DNA of 21,876 nucleotides from an uncultured Pseudomonadota bacterium (GCA_946885605.1 CAMPGR010000053.1:1-21876), one strand, 5' to 3'. Counted from the stretch's first letter, positions 7,743 to 18,527 are shown. Program-made: numbers and translations. Notes: generated from the letters alone by a model not told the origin.

Positions 7743-7748
7743 TATACT
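7743..7748 (+). promoter_or_regulatory. Candidate -10 box of an adk promoter
   Basis: TATACT matches the -10 consensus at 5/6 and lies 82 bases before the adk ATG, in the gap after kdsB. The -35 position (TTCCTC at 7720-7725, 17 bases away) is weak, so this is tentative. Confidence 0.35.
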
Positions 7749-7830
7749 TTTTGCCCCGTTTAACCCTGCCCATCCGCCGGGGCACGCGCGCCCGGCGGAT
7801 TGCGGTTCTCACGCACCCGCCTGCAGAATC

Positions 7831-8496
7831 ATGCGCATTCTCCTACTCGGTCTCCCCGGCGCCGGCAAAGGCACGCAGGCACAATTTCTCACTGAGAGGT
7901 ACCGCATTCCGCAGATTTCCACCGGCGACATGCTGCGCGCGGCGATCAAGGCCGGAACGTCGCTGGGGCGCGACGCGAAAGCGTACATGGACAAGGGCGC
8001 GCTCGTTCCCGATGACATGGTCATCGAGCTCGTCCGCGACCGCGTGCAGCAGCCCGACGCCGCGAATGGGTTCATCATGGACGGGTTCCCCCGCACGCTC
8101 GCGCAGGCGGAAGCGCTGCGCACAGCGGGCATCGATATCGACTACGTGATCGAGATCGAGGTGAGCGACACGGAAATCCTGCGGCGCATGAGCGGCAGGC
8201 GCGTGCATCCGGGCTCGGGTCGCACTTATCACGTGGAGTTCAAGCCGCCGAAGGTTCCCGGCAAGGATGACGTGACCGGCGAACCGCTGGTGCAGCGTCC
8301 CGACGACAACGAGGAGACGGTGCGCAAGCGCATCGAAACCTACCACACGCAGACCAAGCCGCTTGTCAACTACTATCTCAACTGGGCCGCGAGCGGCGAC
8401 CCGCGCGCCCCGCATTACGTCAACATTTACGGCAAGGGCTCGGTCGAGCACATCCGCGACAAGATTTTCGCCGCGCTCGCATGCAAGCATCCTTGA
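7831..8496 (+). CDS. adk: Adenylate kinase
   Basis: A 221-residue long-form adenylate kinase (ATP + AMP = 2 ADP). The P-loop [10 protein letters not shown], the [12 protein letters not shown]-binding segment, [32 protein letters not shown] at the start of the LID and [12 protein letters not shown] are all present. The LID lacks the four zinc cysteines, as in Gram-negative enzymes. The frame is open from 7705, but the family N-terminus [14 protein letters not shown] begins at the ATG at 7831; the extension has no homology-like character. A PPi-dependent phosphofructokinase follows 99 bases later. Adenylate kinase handles the AMP released by PPi-generating activation reactions, which suits these neighbours. 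Confidence 0.97.
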   Translation: MRILLLGLPGAGKGTQAQFLTERYRIPQISTGDMLRAAIKAGTSLGRDAKAYMDKGALVPDDMVIELVRDRVQQPDAANGFIMDGFPRTLAQAEALRTAGIDIDYVIEIEVSDTEILRRMSGRRVHPGSGRTYHVEFKPPKVPGKDDVTGEPLVQRPDDNEETVRKRIETYHTQTKPLVNYYLNWAASGDPRAPHYVNIYGKGSVEHIRDKIFAALACKHP

Positions 8497-8559
8497 ACAG
8501 CAAGGGCCTTTGAGCCCTCAGGGCGACGTTCCGCGCTAGGGTGGCCGCGCAAGCTGCGG

Positions 8560-8565
8560 TAAAAT
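8560..8565 (+). promoter_or_regulatory. Candidate -10 box before the phosphofructokinase gene
   Basis: TAAAAT within GCGGTAAAATGCGC matches the -10 consensus at 5/6 and would start transcription about 25 bases before the GTG start. No good -35 is seen at the right distance. Confidence 0.35.
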
Positions 8566-8595
8566 GCGCACTTTTCTTGTTTTCGCTCCATCCCC

Positions 8596-9858
8596 GTGGC
8601 CTTACGCAACGCTCTCTACGCCCAGTCGGGCGGCGTGACGGCGGTGATCAATGCGACCGCATGCGGCGTCATTGAGACCGCCCGCAAGCAGCGCAACCGC
8701 ATCGGCAAGGTATACGCGGGCCGCGACGGCATCATCGGCGTGTTGACCGAGGATCTGATCGACACCTCCCGCGAGACGCCTGCAGCGATTCGCGCCTTGC
8801 GCCACACGCCGGGCGGCGCCTTCGGCTCGTGCCGTTACAAGCTCAAAGGGCTCGACGAAAACCGCGCGCAGTACGAGCGGCTGATGGAAGTGTTCAAGGC
8901 CCACAACATCGGCTACTTCCTCTACAACGGGGGCAACGACTCGGCAGACACAACGTGGAAGGTGTCGCAGCTTGCCGGTGAGCTCGGTTACCCGCTCGCC
9001 TGCATCGGCATCCCGAAGACCGTGGACAACGACCTTGTCGGCACCGACAGCTGCCCCGGCTTTGGTTCCGTCGCGAAATACGTGGCGACGAGCGTGCGCG
9101 AAACGGGCTTCGATGTCGCGTCGATGGCGCGCACCTCCACCCGCGTCTTCGTGCTCGAAGTGATGGGGCGGCATGCGGGCTGGATTACCGCGGCGTGCGG
9201 GCTCGCGGCGGAAAAAGAGGGTGACGCGCCGCACATCCTGCTTTTTCCGGAAAGGCCTTTCGAGCCCGAGCCGTTCCTTGCCCGCGTGGACGCCGTGGTG
9301 AAGGCCCACGGCTTCTGCACGATCGCCCTATCGGAAGGCGTCAGGGACAGGGAAAGCAAGTTTCTGTCGGAATCCGGCGTGCGCGATGCGTTCGGCCATG
9401 CGCAACTCGGCGGCGTCGCACCCCGTATCGCGGCCATGGTACGTAACCGCTTCGGCTATCGCTGCCACTGGGCGGTCGCCGACTATCTCCAGCGTGCCGC
9501 GCGCCACCTCGCTTCGAAGGTGGACGTCGAGCAGGCGTACGCCGTGGGGAAGGCGGCGGTCGATCTCGCCGTGAAAGGCCGGAACGCCGTGATGCCCGTC
9601 ATCGTGCGCAAGTCCGACCGCCCCTACCGCTGGGCGATCGGGACCGCGGAGCTCAAGGACATCGCGAACCGCGAGAAGATGGTGCCGCCCGAGTTCGTGA
9701 CGGAAGACGGGTTCCACATCACGGCGCGCTGCCGGCGGTATCTTGCGCCGCTCATCGTGGGGGAAGACCCGCCGCCCTTCAAGGACGGGCTGCCGGTGTA
9801 CGTGAAGCTGAAGAACGCGCCGGTGCGGAAAAAACTGAAGACCGAATTCGCGATCTAG
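8596..9858 (+). CDS. pfp: Pyrophosphate-dependent 6-phosphofructokinase
   Basis: A 420-residue enzyme that interconverts fructose 6-phosphate and fructose 1,6-bisphosphate using PPi. The phosphoryl-donor loop reads GGNDS (112-116), with Asp115 where ATP enzymes have Gly (GGDGS). PKTVDND (140-146) has Lys141 where ATP enzymes have Gly (PGTIDND). Both substitutions are the known signature of PPi specificity. MGRHAGW and the flanking regions confirm the family. The start is GTG at 8596 (MALRNALYAQSGGVTAVIN). hppA follows 232 bases later; PPi-PFK and membrane pyrophosphatase genes are known to be co-transcribed in methanotrophs such as Methylococcus. The reversible reaction can run in glycolysis or gluconeogenesis. 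Confidence 0.95.
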   Translation: MALRNALYAQSGGVTAVINATACGVIETARKQRNRIGKVYAGRDGIIGVLTEDLIDTSRETPAAIRALRHTPGGAFGSCRYKLKGLDENRAQYERLMEVFKAHNIGYFLYNGGNDSADTTWKVSQLAGELGYPLACIGIPKTVDNDLVGTDSCPGFGSVAKYVATSVRETGFDVASMARTSTRVFVLEVMGRHAGWITAACGLAAEKEGDAPHILLFPERPFEPEPFLARVDAVVKAHGFCTIALSEGVRDRESKFLSESGVRDAFGHAQLGGVAPRIAAMVRNRFGYRCHWAVADYLQRAARHLASKVDVEQAYAVGKAAVDLAVKGRNAVMPVIVRKSDRPYRWAIGTAELKDIANREKMVPPEFVTEDGFHITARCRRYLAPLIVGEDPPPFKDGLPVYVKLKNAPVRKKLKTEFAI

Positions 9859-9917
9859 CATGACGCTCGAGCGCCCCTCCGAAGCTGCTCCAGGTACAGG
9901 CCGGCTGCGGCGGGTTT

Positions 9918-9923
9918 TATAAT
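9918..9923 (+). promoter_or_regulatory. TATAAT -10-like box upstream of hppA
   Basis: A perfect TATAAT lies 168 bases before the hppA ATG in a 232-base gap. The -35 candidate TACAGG (9895-9900, 17-base spacer) is weak. If used, it gives a leader of about 160 bases that contains a very short open frame. Confidence 0.4.
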
Positions 9924-9960
9924 GCAGACTCTTCGAAGCTCATCCTTTCTTTCCAAGGTG

Positions 9961-10008
9961 ATGAAGGCGCACGGGCAGCAGGCGGTCGACGCCCTGATCG
10001 TCGAGTAA
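9961..10008 (+). CDS. Possible 15-residue leader ORF before hppA
   Basis: ATG at 9961 opens a 15-codon frame ending at TAA 10006-10008; the same frame is open from an ATG at 9922 (28 codons), which overlaps the -10-like box. An AAGG is present just upstream but too close to the ATG. It could be a leader peptide, the remnant of a lost gene, or chance. No family is recognised. Confidence 0.15.
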   Translation: MKAHGQQAVDALIVE

Positions 10009-10090
10009 ACGGTTTTTCACGAGGCAGCGCGGCCAGCCGTAAACAAAATCGGCCGACGGAATTACGAGCAACATAAACAAGGGAGTGACC

Positions 10091-12163
<2,073 letters not shown>

Positions 12164-12170
12164 TGCCCGT

Positions 12171-12695
12171 ATGAAGTACAGCTTCGAAGAGCGCAAGGTC
12201 GTTTGCAAGGGCGATTACTGGCTCGCGCCGGATGCGATCGTGATCGGATCCGTCGTGCTGGAGAACAACGCGAGCGTGTGGTTCGGCTGCATCGTGCGCG
12301 CGGACAACGATACGGTGACGATCGGCGAAAACTCGCAGCTGCAGGACGGCTGCGTGTTGCATGTCGACCCGGGCTTTCCGATCACGATCGGGCGCAACGT
12401 GAGCGTCGGCCACATGGCGATGCTGCACGGCTGCACGATCGGGGACGGCAGCCTGATCGGCATCAAGAGCGTGATCCTCAATGGCGCCAAGGTGGGCCGC
12501 AACTGCCTGATCGGCGCCAACTCGCTCATCACCGAGGGCAAGGAAATTCCCGACGGTTCGCTCGTGATGGGCTCCCCGGGCAAGGTGGTGCGTGAGTTGA
12601 GCCCGGAGGAAATCAAGCGCATCAACAGCGCATCCGAGCACTACGTCGCGAAGTTCGCGCGCTACCGCGCTTCCCTGCGCCCGGATGGCAACTGA
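12171..12695 (+). CDS. Gamma-carbonic anhydrase family protein (left-handed beta helix)
   Basis: A 174-residue hexapeptide-repeat protein of the YrdA/CaiE/PaaY group. The repeats run from about residue 20 to 135 (for example [17 protein letters not shown] and [13 protein letters not shown]). His64, His81 and His86 are placed like the three zinc/iron ligands of gamma-class carbonic anhydrases, and the C-terminal [14 protein letters not shown] and following helix are typical. Members are trimeric and cytosolic; carbonic anhydrase activity is proven only for some, so the reaction here is inferred. The gene begins seven bases after the hppA stop and is probably in the same transcript. CO2/bicarbonate interconversion would be relevant if the host fixes carbon. 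Confidence 0.9.
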   Translation: MKYSFEERKVVCKGDYWLAPDAIVIGSVVLENNASVWFGCIVRADNDTVTIGENSQLQDGCVLHVDPGFPITIGRNVSVGHMAMLHGCTIGDGSLIGIKSVILNGAKVGRNCLIGANSLITEGKEIPDGSLVMGSPGKVVRELSPEEIKRINSASEHYVAKFARYRASLRPDGN

Positions 12696-12705
12696 TATCG
12701 GCGAA

Positions 12706-12737
12706 GAAACGGGCGGCGGCGCGGCGCCGTCCGTTTC
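12706..12737. terminator. Strong GC hairpin in convergent gap, probable bidirectional transcription end
   Basis: GAAACGG (12706-12712) pairs with CCGTTTC (12731-12737). Six further pairs, one of them G-U, extend the stem to 13 base pairs around a six-base loop. The hairpin fills the 45-base gap between the stops of the gamma-CA gene and the convergent permease gene. There is no long U tract, so terminator function is inferred from position and stem strength. Confidence 0.5.
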
Positions 12738-12740
12738 GGC

Positions 12741-14441
12741 TCAGCCGAAGAGTCCCCCTACCCGAGCGCCTGCCACCCGGTTCACCACGGCAAGGCTCAA
12801 CGCACAAAGCACGATGAGCATCACGCCGAGCGCGGCCGCCTGCCCGTGCGAACCGGCGATGTAGTAGGTAAAGATCCCGAATGGGATCATCTCCCATCCG
12901 CCAAGCGTGAGAAAAAGCGTGGCGGACGCTTCCTGGATCGACATGATGAAGGAGAACACCGCACCCACGAGTATGCCCTTCCATACGAGCGGCGCGGTGA
13001 TGTCCCGGAACGTTTTGAGCTTCGATGCGCCGACGTTCGCGGCCGCCTCCTCCATCGACTTGTGCACGAGGAGCAGCGACGAATAGCTGCTGCGGACGGT
13101 ATACGGCAAGCGCCGCACCGCAAGCACGAGCGGCAGGATGATCCACATGCTGGTGAGCGCGACGTCGATGGCCGGCAGCGGGAAATGGAATGCGCGGATG
13201 TAGGCGATCCCGATCGCCGTGCCGGGTATCGCGAGGATGAGCGTGGTGAGCGCATCCATCGCGCCCCGTCCCGGGGTCCGGGTGCGCGCCATGATCCACG
13301 CCATCGGCACGCCGACGAGAAGGCAGATCACGACCGCGATGCCGGAATACACGAGCGAGTTCACGATGAACTTCGGCGTCTCGATGCTCACCTGCCTGAA
13401 GTAATCGAGCGTGTACTGCTCAGGGAACGGCGTGAGCGACCAACCTTTGCCCACCGCGGCGAGCACGACCCCGAGCTGCGGCACGAGCGAGATCACCACG
13501 AGGAGGACGAAAAACCCGACCGCAAGCCAGCGTGCGACGGGCTTGAGCGGCCGGCGCTCCACGCGCGAATAGGCAAGCGAGCTGTAGTCCTTGATCGCGA
13601 CATAGTGCCGCGCCACCAGCACGAATATGATCGCGAGCACCACGAGCAGCGCCGAGATCACGATACCCATGCGGAAGATGCGCCGGTCCACGAACTGGAC
13701 GATGTTGAGGTAAGCCTGCACGGCCAGCAGGTCCTGCACGCCCACGACGAGTGGCGTCACGAAGTCGGCAAACGTCCAGATGAAGACGAGGAGCGCGCCC
13801 GACACGTAACCCGGCGTCGTGAGCGGCAGCGTCACGTCGCGGAAACGGCGCCAGCCGCGCGCGCCCATGACCTGCGCGGCTTCCTCGAGCGACGGGTCCA
13901 CCTTGGACAACGAGTCGAGGATGCTCAACGTCATGAATGGAAAAAGATGCAGCGTCTCGACTAACAGCACGCCGTGCATGCCGTACATGAAGTTGATCGG
14001 GCGCAGCATGTCGAACCAGTCCATGAGCAGCACGTTCACCGTGCCGGCGCGGCCGAGGATGAATACGAAGCCCAGCACGCCGACGAGCGGCGGCAGGATC
14101 ATCGGCAGCATCGTGAGGTAGGCGAAGAGATTCCGGCCCGGGAAGTCGTAGCGCAGGATCAGAAATGCGACCGAAATGCCGATGACCGAGGTGGTGAATA
14201 CGGTCGCGACGCCGAGCACGAGGGAGTTCCACAGCGAGCGCAGGTAGAAGCGATCGGTGAAGAACTCGTGGAAGTTGGCGAGGGTGAAATTTCCCGCCTC
14301 GTTGGTGAAGGCATCGTAGAAGATGCGCGTGAGGGGGTACAGCACGAAGAGCAGCAGGAATGCCCAGATCAGCATGAAGCCGATCGCGGCGCTTGCCGAG
14401 GTGCGCGGCCCGCGCAACGTCATTTGCGCGGTCTGGGCCAT
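12741..14441 (-). CDS. ABC transporter permease, fused two-domain (FbpB-like)
   Basis: A 566-residue inner-membrane protein made of two binding-protein-dependent permease domains in one chain, about 12 helices in total. Each half carries the EAA loop that docks the ATPase: EEAAQVMGARGWRRFRDV (from about 186) and EEAAANVGASKLKTFRDI (from about 464). This fused layout is typical of the ferric-iron/phosphonate/thiamine-type importers (FbpB, AfuB, PhnV-like). I chose the ATG at 14441 (MAQTAQMTLRG), four bases after the ATPase stop. A TTG extension to 14465 would overlap the ATPase and adds nothing family-like. It is the last gene of the glpK-ABC unit. The substrate cannot be read from the permease. 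Confidence 0.93.
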   Translation of the reverse strand: MAQTAQMTLRGPRTSASAAIGFMLIWAFLLLFVLYPLTRIFYDAFTNEAGNFTLANFHEFFTDRFYLRSLWNSLVLGVATVFTTSVIGISVAFLILRYDFPGRNLFAYLTMLPMILPPLVGVLGFVFILGRAGTVNVLLMDWFDMLRPINFMYGMHGVLLVETLHLFPFMTLSILDSLSKVDPSLEEAAQVMGARGWRRFRDVTLPLTTPGYVSGALLVFIWTFADFVTPLVVGVQDLLAVQAYLNIVQFVDRRIFRMGIVISALLVVLAIIFVLVARHYVAIKDYSSLAYSRVERRPLKPVARWLAVGFFVLLVVISLVPQLGVVLAAVGKGWSLTPFPEQYTLDYFRQVSIETPKFIVNSLVYSGIAVVICLLVGVPMAWIMARTRTPGRGAMDALTTLILAIPGTAIGIAYIRAFHFPLPAIDVALTSMWIILPLVLAVRRLPYTVRSSYSSLLLVHKSMEEAAANVGASKLKTFRDITAPLVWKGILVGAVFSFIMSIQEASATLFLTLGGWEMIPFGIFTYYIAGSHGQAAALGVMLIVLCALSLAVVNRVAGARVGGLFG

Positions 14442-14445
14442 AACG

Positions 14446-15522
14446 TCATCCCGCGGGAATCGCAAGGGTGCTGCCGATCGCGCAGCTCAGCGCAATGGGC
14501 GTGCCCATGGGAAGCTGCTCGTGGTGCCACGGATCGCCGATGTCGGTCTTGAACACGACGCCGTTGCCGAGATCGACGTCGTAGCGCAGCGTGTTGCCGA
14601 GATATGCGCTGAAAGTGATGATTCCTCTGAAGTGGTTTGCGTTGCTCACGTGTGCATCGTTCAACGCGAGGTTCTCGGGCCGTATGCAGATCACGCAGCG
14701 GTCTCCAGGCTTGAGCCGTTCGTCGCGCATCGCAAGCATCTCGCCCAGCGCCGTTTCCGCACGCAGGCTGCGCGAGGGCCCTTCTACCGAGCGGACGGTC
14801 CCTTCGATCAGATTGTTGATCCCGATGAAATCCGCCACGAAGCGCGTGCCAGGCCGCTCGTAGAGCATCTTGGGCGGCCCGACCTGGCACAGCTTCCCCA
14901 GGTCGAATACGGCGATGCGATCCGACATCGCGAGCGCTTCTTCCTGGTCGTGCGTCACGTAAACCGCGGTGATCCCGAGTTCCTTCTGGAGCTTGCGGAT
15001 TTCGGCGCGCACCTGTACTCGGATCTTGGCGTCTAGATTGGAGAGCGGCTCGTCGAGCAGCAGCATCTCCGGATTGAGCACCAGTGCGCGCGCGAGCGCG
15101 ACCCGCTGCTGCTGGCCGCCCGAGAGTTGCCCCGGATAGCGCTCGCCCAGTCCCGTGAGCCCCACTTTCGCCAGCACGCCCTGAACCCGTTCGGCGATTT
15201 CCGATGCGGCGATCTTGCGCAGCTTGAGGCCGTAAGCCACGTTCTCGGAAACCGTCATGTGCGGCCACAGCGCGTAGTTCTGGAAAACCATCCCGATGCC
15301 GCGCTCGTGCGGCGGCACGTCGTTCACCACGCGCTCGCCGAAGCGGATGCGGCCCTCGTCCGGAGTGTAGAAGCCGGCCAGCAAGCGCAACAGTGTCGTC
15401 TTGCCGCAGCCCGAAGGACCGAGGAGCGTGAACATTTCGCCCTCCTCGATTTCGAGGCTCACCCCGTTTACGGCGATGAGCGCGCCGAAACGCTTGGTGA
15501 GCCCCTCGACCGATATGCGCAT
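14446..15522 (-). CDS. ABC transporter ATP-binding protein (FbpC/PotA-like)
   Basis: A 358-residue ATPase. Walker A GPSGCGKT is at 35-42, followed by the Q-loop FQNYALWPHMTV, the signature LSGGQQQRVALARAL, Walker B LLLDEPLSNLD and the switch histidine in THDQEEAL. A TOBE-type regulatory domain occupies about residues 280-355 (ICIRPENLAL is typical). It energises the adjacent fused permease. The frame remains open far upstream (to 16050), but that part is antiparallel-like noise inside the binding-protein gene; the family N-terminus MRISVEGLTKRFG begins at 15522. Class: spermidine/ferric/phosphonate importers; substrate unknown. Confidence 0.95.
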   Translation of the reverse strand: MRISVEGLTKRFGALIAVNGVSLEIEEGEMFTLLGPSGCGKTTLLRLLAGFYTPDEGRIRFGERVVNDVPPHERGIGMVFQNYALWPHMTVSENVAYGLKLRKIAASEIAERVQGVLAKVGLTGLGERYPGQLSGGQQQRVALARALVLNPEMLLLDEPLSNLDAKIRVQVRAEIRKLQKELGITAVYVTHDQEEALAMSDRIAVFDLGKLCQVGPPKMLYERPGTRFVADFIGINNLIEGTVRSVEGPSRSLRAETALGEMLAMRDERLKPGDRCVICIRPENLALNDAHVSNANHFRGIITFSAYLGNTLRYDVDLGNGVVFKTDIGDPWHHEQLPMGTPIALSCAIGSTLAIPAG

Positions 15523-15539
15523 GGCAGCGGCGTTAAGGC

Positions 15540-16664
15540 TCAGTACTTCTTCTTGAGGTCTTCGAGCACCGCCTCGATTTCCTTGCGGAACTGGGCGTTC
15601 ACTTCCTGGTAGCGCGCCTGCGCCTTGCCGTCGTCGTAGATATTCGTGACTTCGATATCGAAGTAGGAGCGGATGCCGCCGGTGAACTCCACCGCCTTCT
15701 CCGCCTGAGAGCCGGGCGCGCCCTGGACGCGGTATTTCGGCGTGATGGGGAACACGCCGCGCTCCATGGCGACGCGTTGGCCGCGCTCGGAGAGCAAGAA
15801 CTCGATGAACGCGCGCGCTGCCTTGGGATGTTTCGCGCCCGCCAGGATGCCGATCGGCTCGGGGGTGATCCACGCGGTTTTGGGCGCGACGAACCGGATA
15901 TCGTGGCCGGCGAGCCGGTCCTCGAACGCCATGTAGCTCGGCACGGCAAACCCCGCGGCGAACTCCCCGCGCGCCACCACGGCCGGCACGTCGCGGCTGC
16001 GCGCGGTGAAGATCCCGGTGTTCGCGGCGAGACGTTTCAGCCATTCCCACCCCTTGGCGTCGCCGTCCCGCTGCAGAATCACTTCATACGTCGCGTGGCT
16101 GCTCGAGGAGCGCGTCGGTGCGCACTGCGCGATGTTGCCCTTCAGCTTGGGATGCAAGAGATCGTCCCAGTCCTTCGGCGGCGGCACGCCGAGACGCGCG
16201 AGAAGCTTCGGATGATAGACGAGCCCGTAGGGCTCCAGCACGGTGCCGGTCCAGAATCCCTTGGGATCCTTGAGCGGTATGGCTTTCGGTTTGCCGATGC
16301 TTGCGGGAATCGCGTCGAGCACTTCCCTGGGGAGATCGAGCTTCGCCAGCAGCTTCTGTTCCGCCAGCTTATCGAAGAGCGCGCTCTCCCCGCCCCAGAA
16401 GATGTCGGCATCCGGCCGGCCCTTCCACTCCACGATCCGGCCATACGCGACCGGCGTGCCGGCGGCGAGCGCACTTGTCCTGACGTTGATGTTCCACTTC
16501 TCCTTGGCGTACTTTGCAAACTCCGCCAACGCCGGATCAGTCAATGTCCTGGCGACCGGTGTAATGAGGACCAGCTCATCCTCGATCGCCTGGGCCAGCG
16601 CGGATCCTGCGGTCGCGCACAGCATGAGCAACGACAAGCCAAAGCGCTTCATGGTTCGTATCAT
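15540..16664 (-). CDS. ABC transporter periplasmic solute-binding protein
   Basis: A 374-residue protein with a clear signal peptide: basic start, hydrophobic FGLSLLMLCATAG, cleavage probably after SALA (residue 24). The mature part resembles the family-1/6 binding proteins that serve FbpB-type permeases (LVLITPVARTLTDPALAEFA, PDADIFWGGESALFDKLAEQ, and a late PEPIGILAGAKHPKAARAFI). The adjacent tyrosine pair that binds iron in FbpA is not seen: the matching stretch reads GEFAAGFAVPSYMAFEDR with one Tyr. Ferric iron is therefore not the obvious ligand. ATG 16664 follows GGAGG (16673-16669) closely. It lies 58 bases downstream of glpK. The frame is open to 16853, but the signal peptide fixes the start. 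Confidence 0.92.
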   Translation of the reverse strand: MIRTMKRFGLSLLMLCATAGSALAQAIEDELVLITPVARTLTDPALAEFAKYAKEKWNINVRTSALAAGTPVAYGRIVEWKGRPDADIFWGGESALFDKLAEQKLLAKLDLPREVLDAIPASIGKPKAIPLKDPKGFWTGTVLEPYGLVYHPKLLARLGVPPPKDWDDLLHPKLKGNIAQCAPTRSSSSHATYEVILQRDGDAKGWEWLKRLAANTGIFTARSRDVPAVVARGEFAAGFAVPSYMAFEDRLAGHDIRFVAPKTAWITPEPIGILAGAKHPKAARAFIEFLLSERGQRVAMERGVFPITPKYRVQGAPGSQAEKAVEFTGGIRSYFDIEVTNIYDDGKAQARYQEVNAQFRKEIEAVLEDLKKKY

Positions 16665-16722
16665 GACTCCTCCCTGTGGTGGCGGTCGAAATGGTAAGGG
16701 CAGGCAGGCGCGGGTGCAAACG

Positions 16723-18207
16723 TCACTTCGCCCAGTTCTTCGCGCGTTCGACCGCCTTGCGCCATCCGGACAGGAGCTCCAGCGTGCGTGGAGCGTCCAC
16801 CTCGGGGACGAAGACGCGGTCCACCTGCCAGTGCGCATCGATCTCTCTTTCATCCGCCCAGTATCCTACCGCGAGACCTGCGAGGTACGCCGCTCCTGAA
16901 GCGGTCGTCTCTGTCACTTTGGGACGTATCGCTGGCACGCCGAGCAAGTCGGCCTGAAACTGCATCAACATATCGTTCGCGGCGGCGCCTCCGTCCACGC
17001 GGAGCTCGGTCACGCGGATGCCGGCGTCGCGCTCCATGGCATGCAGCACGTCGGCCGCCTGATACGCGATGCTCTCGAGCGCGGCGCGCGCGATATGGCC
17101 GGCGGTGGCGCCGCGCGTCAGCCCGTGGATCATCCCCCGCGCATACGGGTCCCAATGCGGGCTGCCGATGCCGGTGAAGGCCGGCACGAAGTACACGCCG
17201 CCATTATCGGCGACGCTTGCCGCGAGCGCCTCTACCTCGTGCGAGGCTCTGATGAGCCCGAGCCCGTCGCGCAGCCACTGCACGACAGCGCCCGCGATGA
17301 ACACGCTGCCTTCGAGCGCGTATTGCGGCTCGCCCCCGCGCTGGCACGCTGCCGTGGTCAGCAGCCGGTTGGACGAAGCAACCGGCCGTCCCCCGGTGTG
17401 CATCAACATGAAACACCCGGTGCCGTAGGTGTTCTTCACCCTGCCGGGTGCGGTACATCGCTGCCCGAAGAGCGCTGCCTGCTGATCGCCGGCGATTCCC
17501 GCTATCGGTATGCGTGCGGCAAAAAGCGCTCCGGCGGTTGTCGCGACAAAGCCGCTCGATGCACAGACTTCGGGCAACAGCGACGCAGGCACGTCGAAGA
17601 GGGCAAGCATCTCGTCGTCCCAGCACCTGCGGCGGATGTTGTACAGGAGCGTGCGCGATGCATTCGTCGCATCGGTCAGGTGCGCGCCGCCCGTAAGTTT
17701 CCAGATCAGCCAGCTATCCACTGTCCCGAAAGCGAGTCGCCCCTGCCGCGCCTTGTCGCGCGCGCCGGGGACATGATCGAGCAGCCATCTGAGCTTGGTG
17801 CCGGAGAAGTAGGCGTCGATGACGAGCCCGGTACGGTCAGCGATCAGCGCTTCATGACCCGCCGCCTTGAGTTGATCGCAATAGCCTGCGGTGCGGCGGT
17901 CCTGCCAGACGATGGCGTTGTAGATCGGCTCTCCCGTTTCGCGGTCCCAGACGATAGCCGTCTCGCGCTGATTGGTGATCCCTATCGCAGCGATATCGCG
18001 CGCGTGCACGCCGATGCGCGCCATCGCCTCGGCCGCGACGGCGAGTTGAGCCGCCCAGATCTCGTTCGGATCGTGCTCCACCCAACCCGGTTGTGGATAG
18101 AACTGGGTGAACTCCTTCTGAGCGACCGCCCGTATCGCGCCCTCGTGATCGAAGACGATGGCGCGCGCGCTGGTCGTGCCTTCGTCGAGAGCGAGTATGT
18201 AAGACAT
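16723..18207 (-). CDS. glpK: Glycerol kinase
   Basis: A 494-residue FGGY-family kinase (E. coli GlpK has 502) converting glycerol and ATP to glycerol 3-phosphate. The N-terminus reads [11 protein letters not shown] (Glu where E. coli has Gln). The glycerol-contacting residues of the E. coli enzyme all have counterparts: Arg81-Glu82 (NQRET), Trp101 (IVWQDRRT), Tyr133 and Asp241-Gln242 ([13 protein letters not shown]). The C-terminal [20 protein letters not shown] and [16 protein letters not shown] are diagnostic. ATG 18207 is preceded by AGGA at seven bases; an upstream GTG (18237) is less likely. No glpF, glpD or glpR lies nearby. The gene is the first of a minus-strand unit with the ABC transporter. 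Confidence 0.96.
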   Translation of the reverse strand: MSYILALDEGTTSARAIVFDHEGAIRAVAQKEFTQFYPQPGWVEHDPNEIWAAQLAVAAEAMARIGVHARDIAAIGITNQRETAIVWDRETGEPIYNAIVWQDRRTAGYCDQLKAAGHEALIADRTGLVIDAYFSGTKLRWLLDHVPGARDKARQGRLAFGTVDSWLIWKLTGGAHLTDATNASRTLLYNIRRRCWDDEMLALFDVPASLLPEVCASSGFVATTAGALFAARIPIAGIAGDQQAALFGQRCTAPGRVKNTYGTGCFMLMHTGGRPVASSNRLLTTAACQRGGEPQYALEGSVFIAGAVVQWLRDGLGLIRASHEVEALAASVADNGGVYFVPAFTGIGSPHWDPYARGMIHGLTRGATAGHIARAALESIAYQAADVLHAMERDAGIRVTELRVDGGAAANDMLMQFQADLLGVPAIRPKVTETTASGAAYLAGLAVGYWADEREIDAHWQVDRVFVPEVDAPRTLELLSGWRKAVERAKNWAK

Positions 18208-18380
18208 GCCCGGATCCTGCGTACCGGTCGTCGACACCGCTAAACGATATCACGCCCGGCTGCGTCGTGTTGCACGGGCAAGCATCGAACGCGCAAGGCG
18301 TGAAAGAGTCCTCTCGCCGCTCCGTACGAATTGGTTTATGCTGTCGGCAAGCTCAGAATCGACAAACGGGGAGAAAGTCG

Positions 18381-18521
18381 ATGGCCTTTTATGTTTTTTA
18401 CGTGGTCGCGATCACCATCCTGGTTCTGCACTTCACCGGCTGGCTCAAACGCAACAACCTCGAGTGGGTCGTGCTGGTTCTCGCCGTCGCGACATTCCCC
18501 GCCGTGATCTTCCTGCGGTAA
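18381..18521 (+). CDS. Small two-helix membrane protein, unknown function
   Basis: A 46-residue protein starting MAFYVFYVVAITILVLHF, with a short polar loop (GWLKRNNLE) and a second hydrophobic stretch (WVVLVLAVATFPAVIFL), so two membrane helices with a basic, probably cytoplasmic, loop. GGGGAG (18368-18373) lies seven bases before the ATG, a good Shine-Dalgarno sequence. A TATGCT sequence (18337-18342) could be a -10 box. The gene is divergent from glpK and ends six bases before the convergent TauE gene. I do not recognise the family. Confidence 0.6.
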   Translation: MAFYVFYVVAITILVLHFTGWLKRNNLEWVVLVLAVATFPAVIFLR

Positions 18522-18527
18522 CCGCCT

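Noticed and set aside
8503..8518. Short hairpin AGGGC-CTTTGA-GCCCT after adk as a terminator
   Set aside because: Only five base pairs and no T run follow; too weak to call.
15523..16050. N-terminal extension of the ABC ATPase
   Set aside because: It overlaps the binding-protein gene in another frame and has Arg-rich noncoding character; the ATPase family start is at 15522.
17041..18243. A 400-codon open frame antisense to glpK
   Set aside because: Low-complexity Arg/Ala-rich translation with no recognisable domain; typical high-GC shadow of a real gene.
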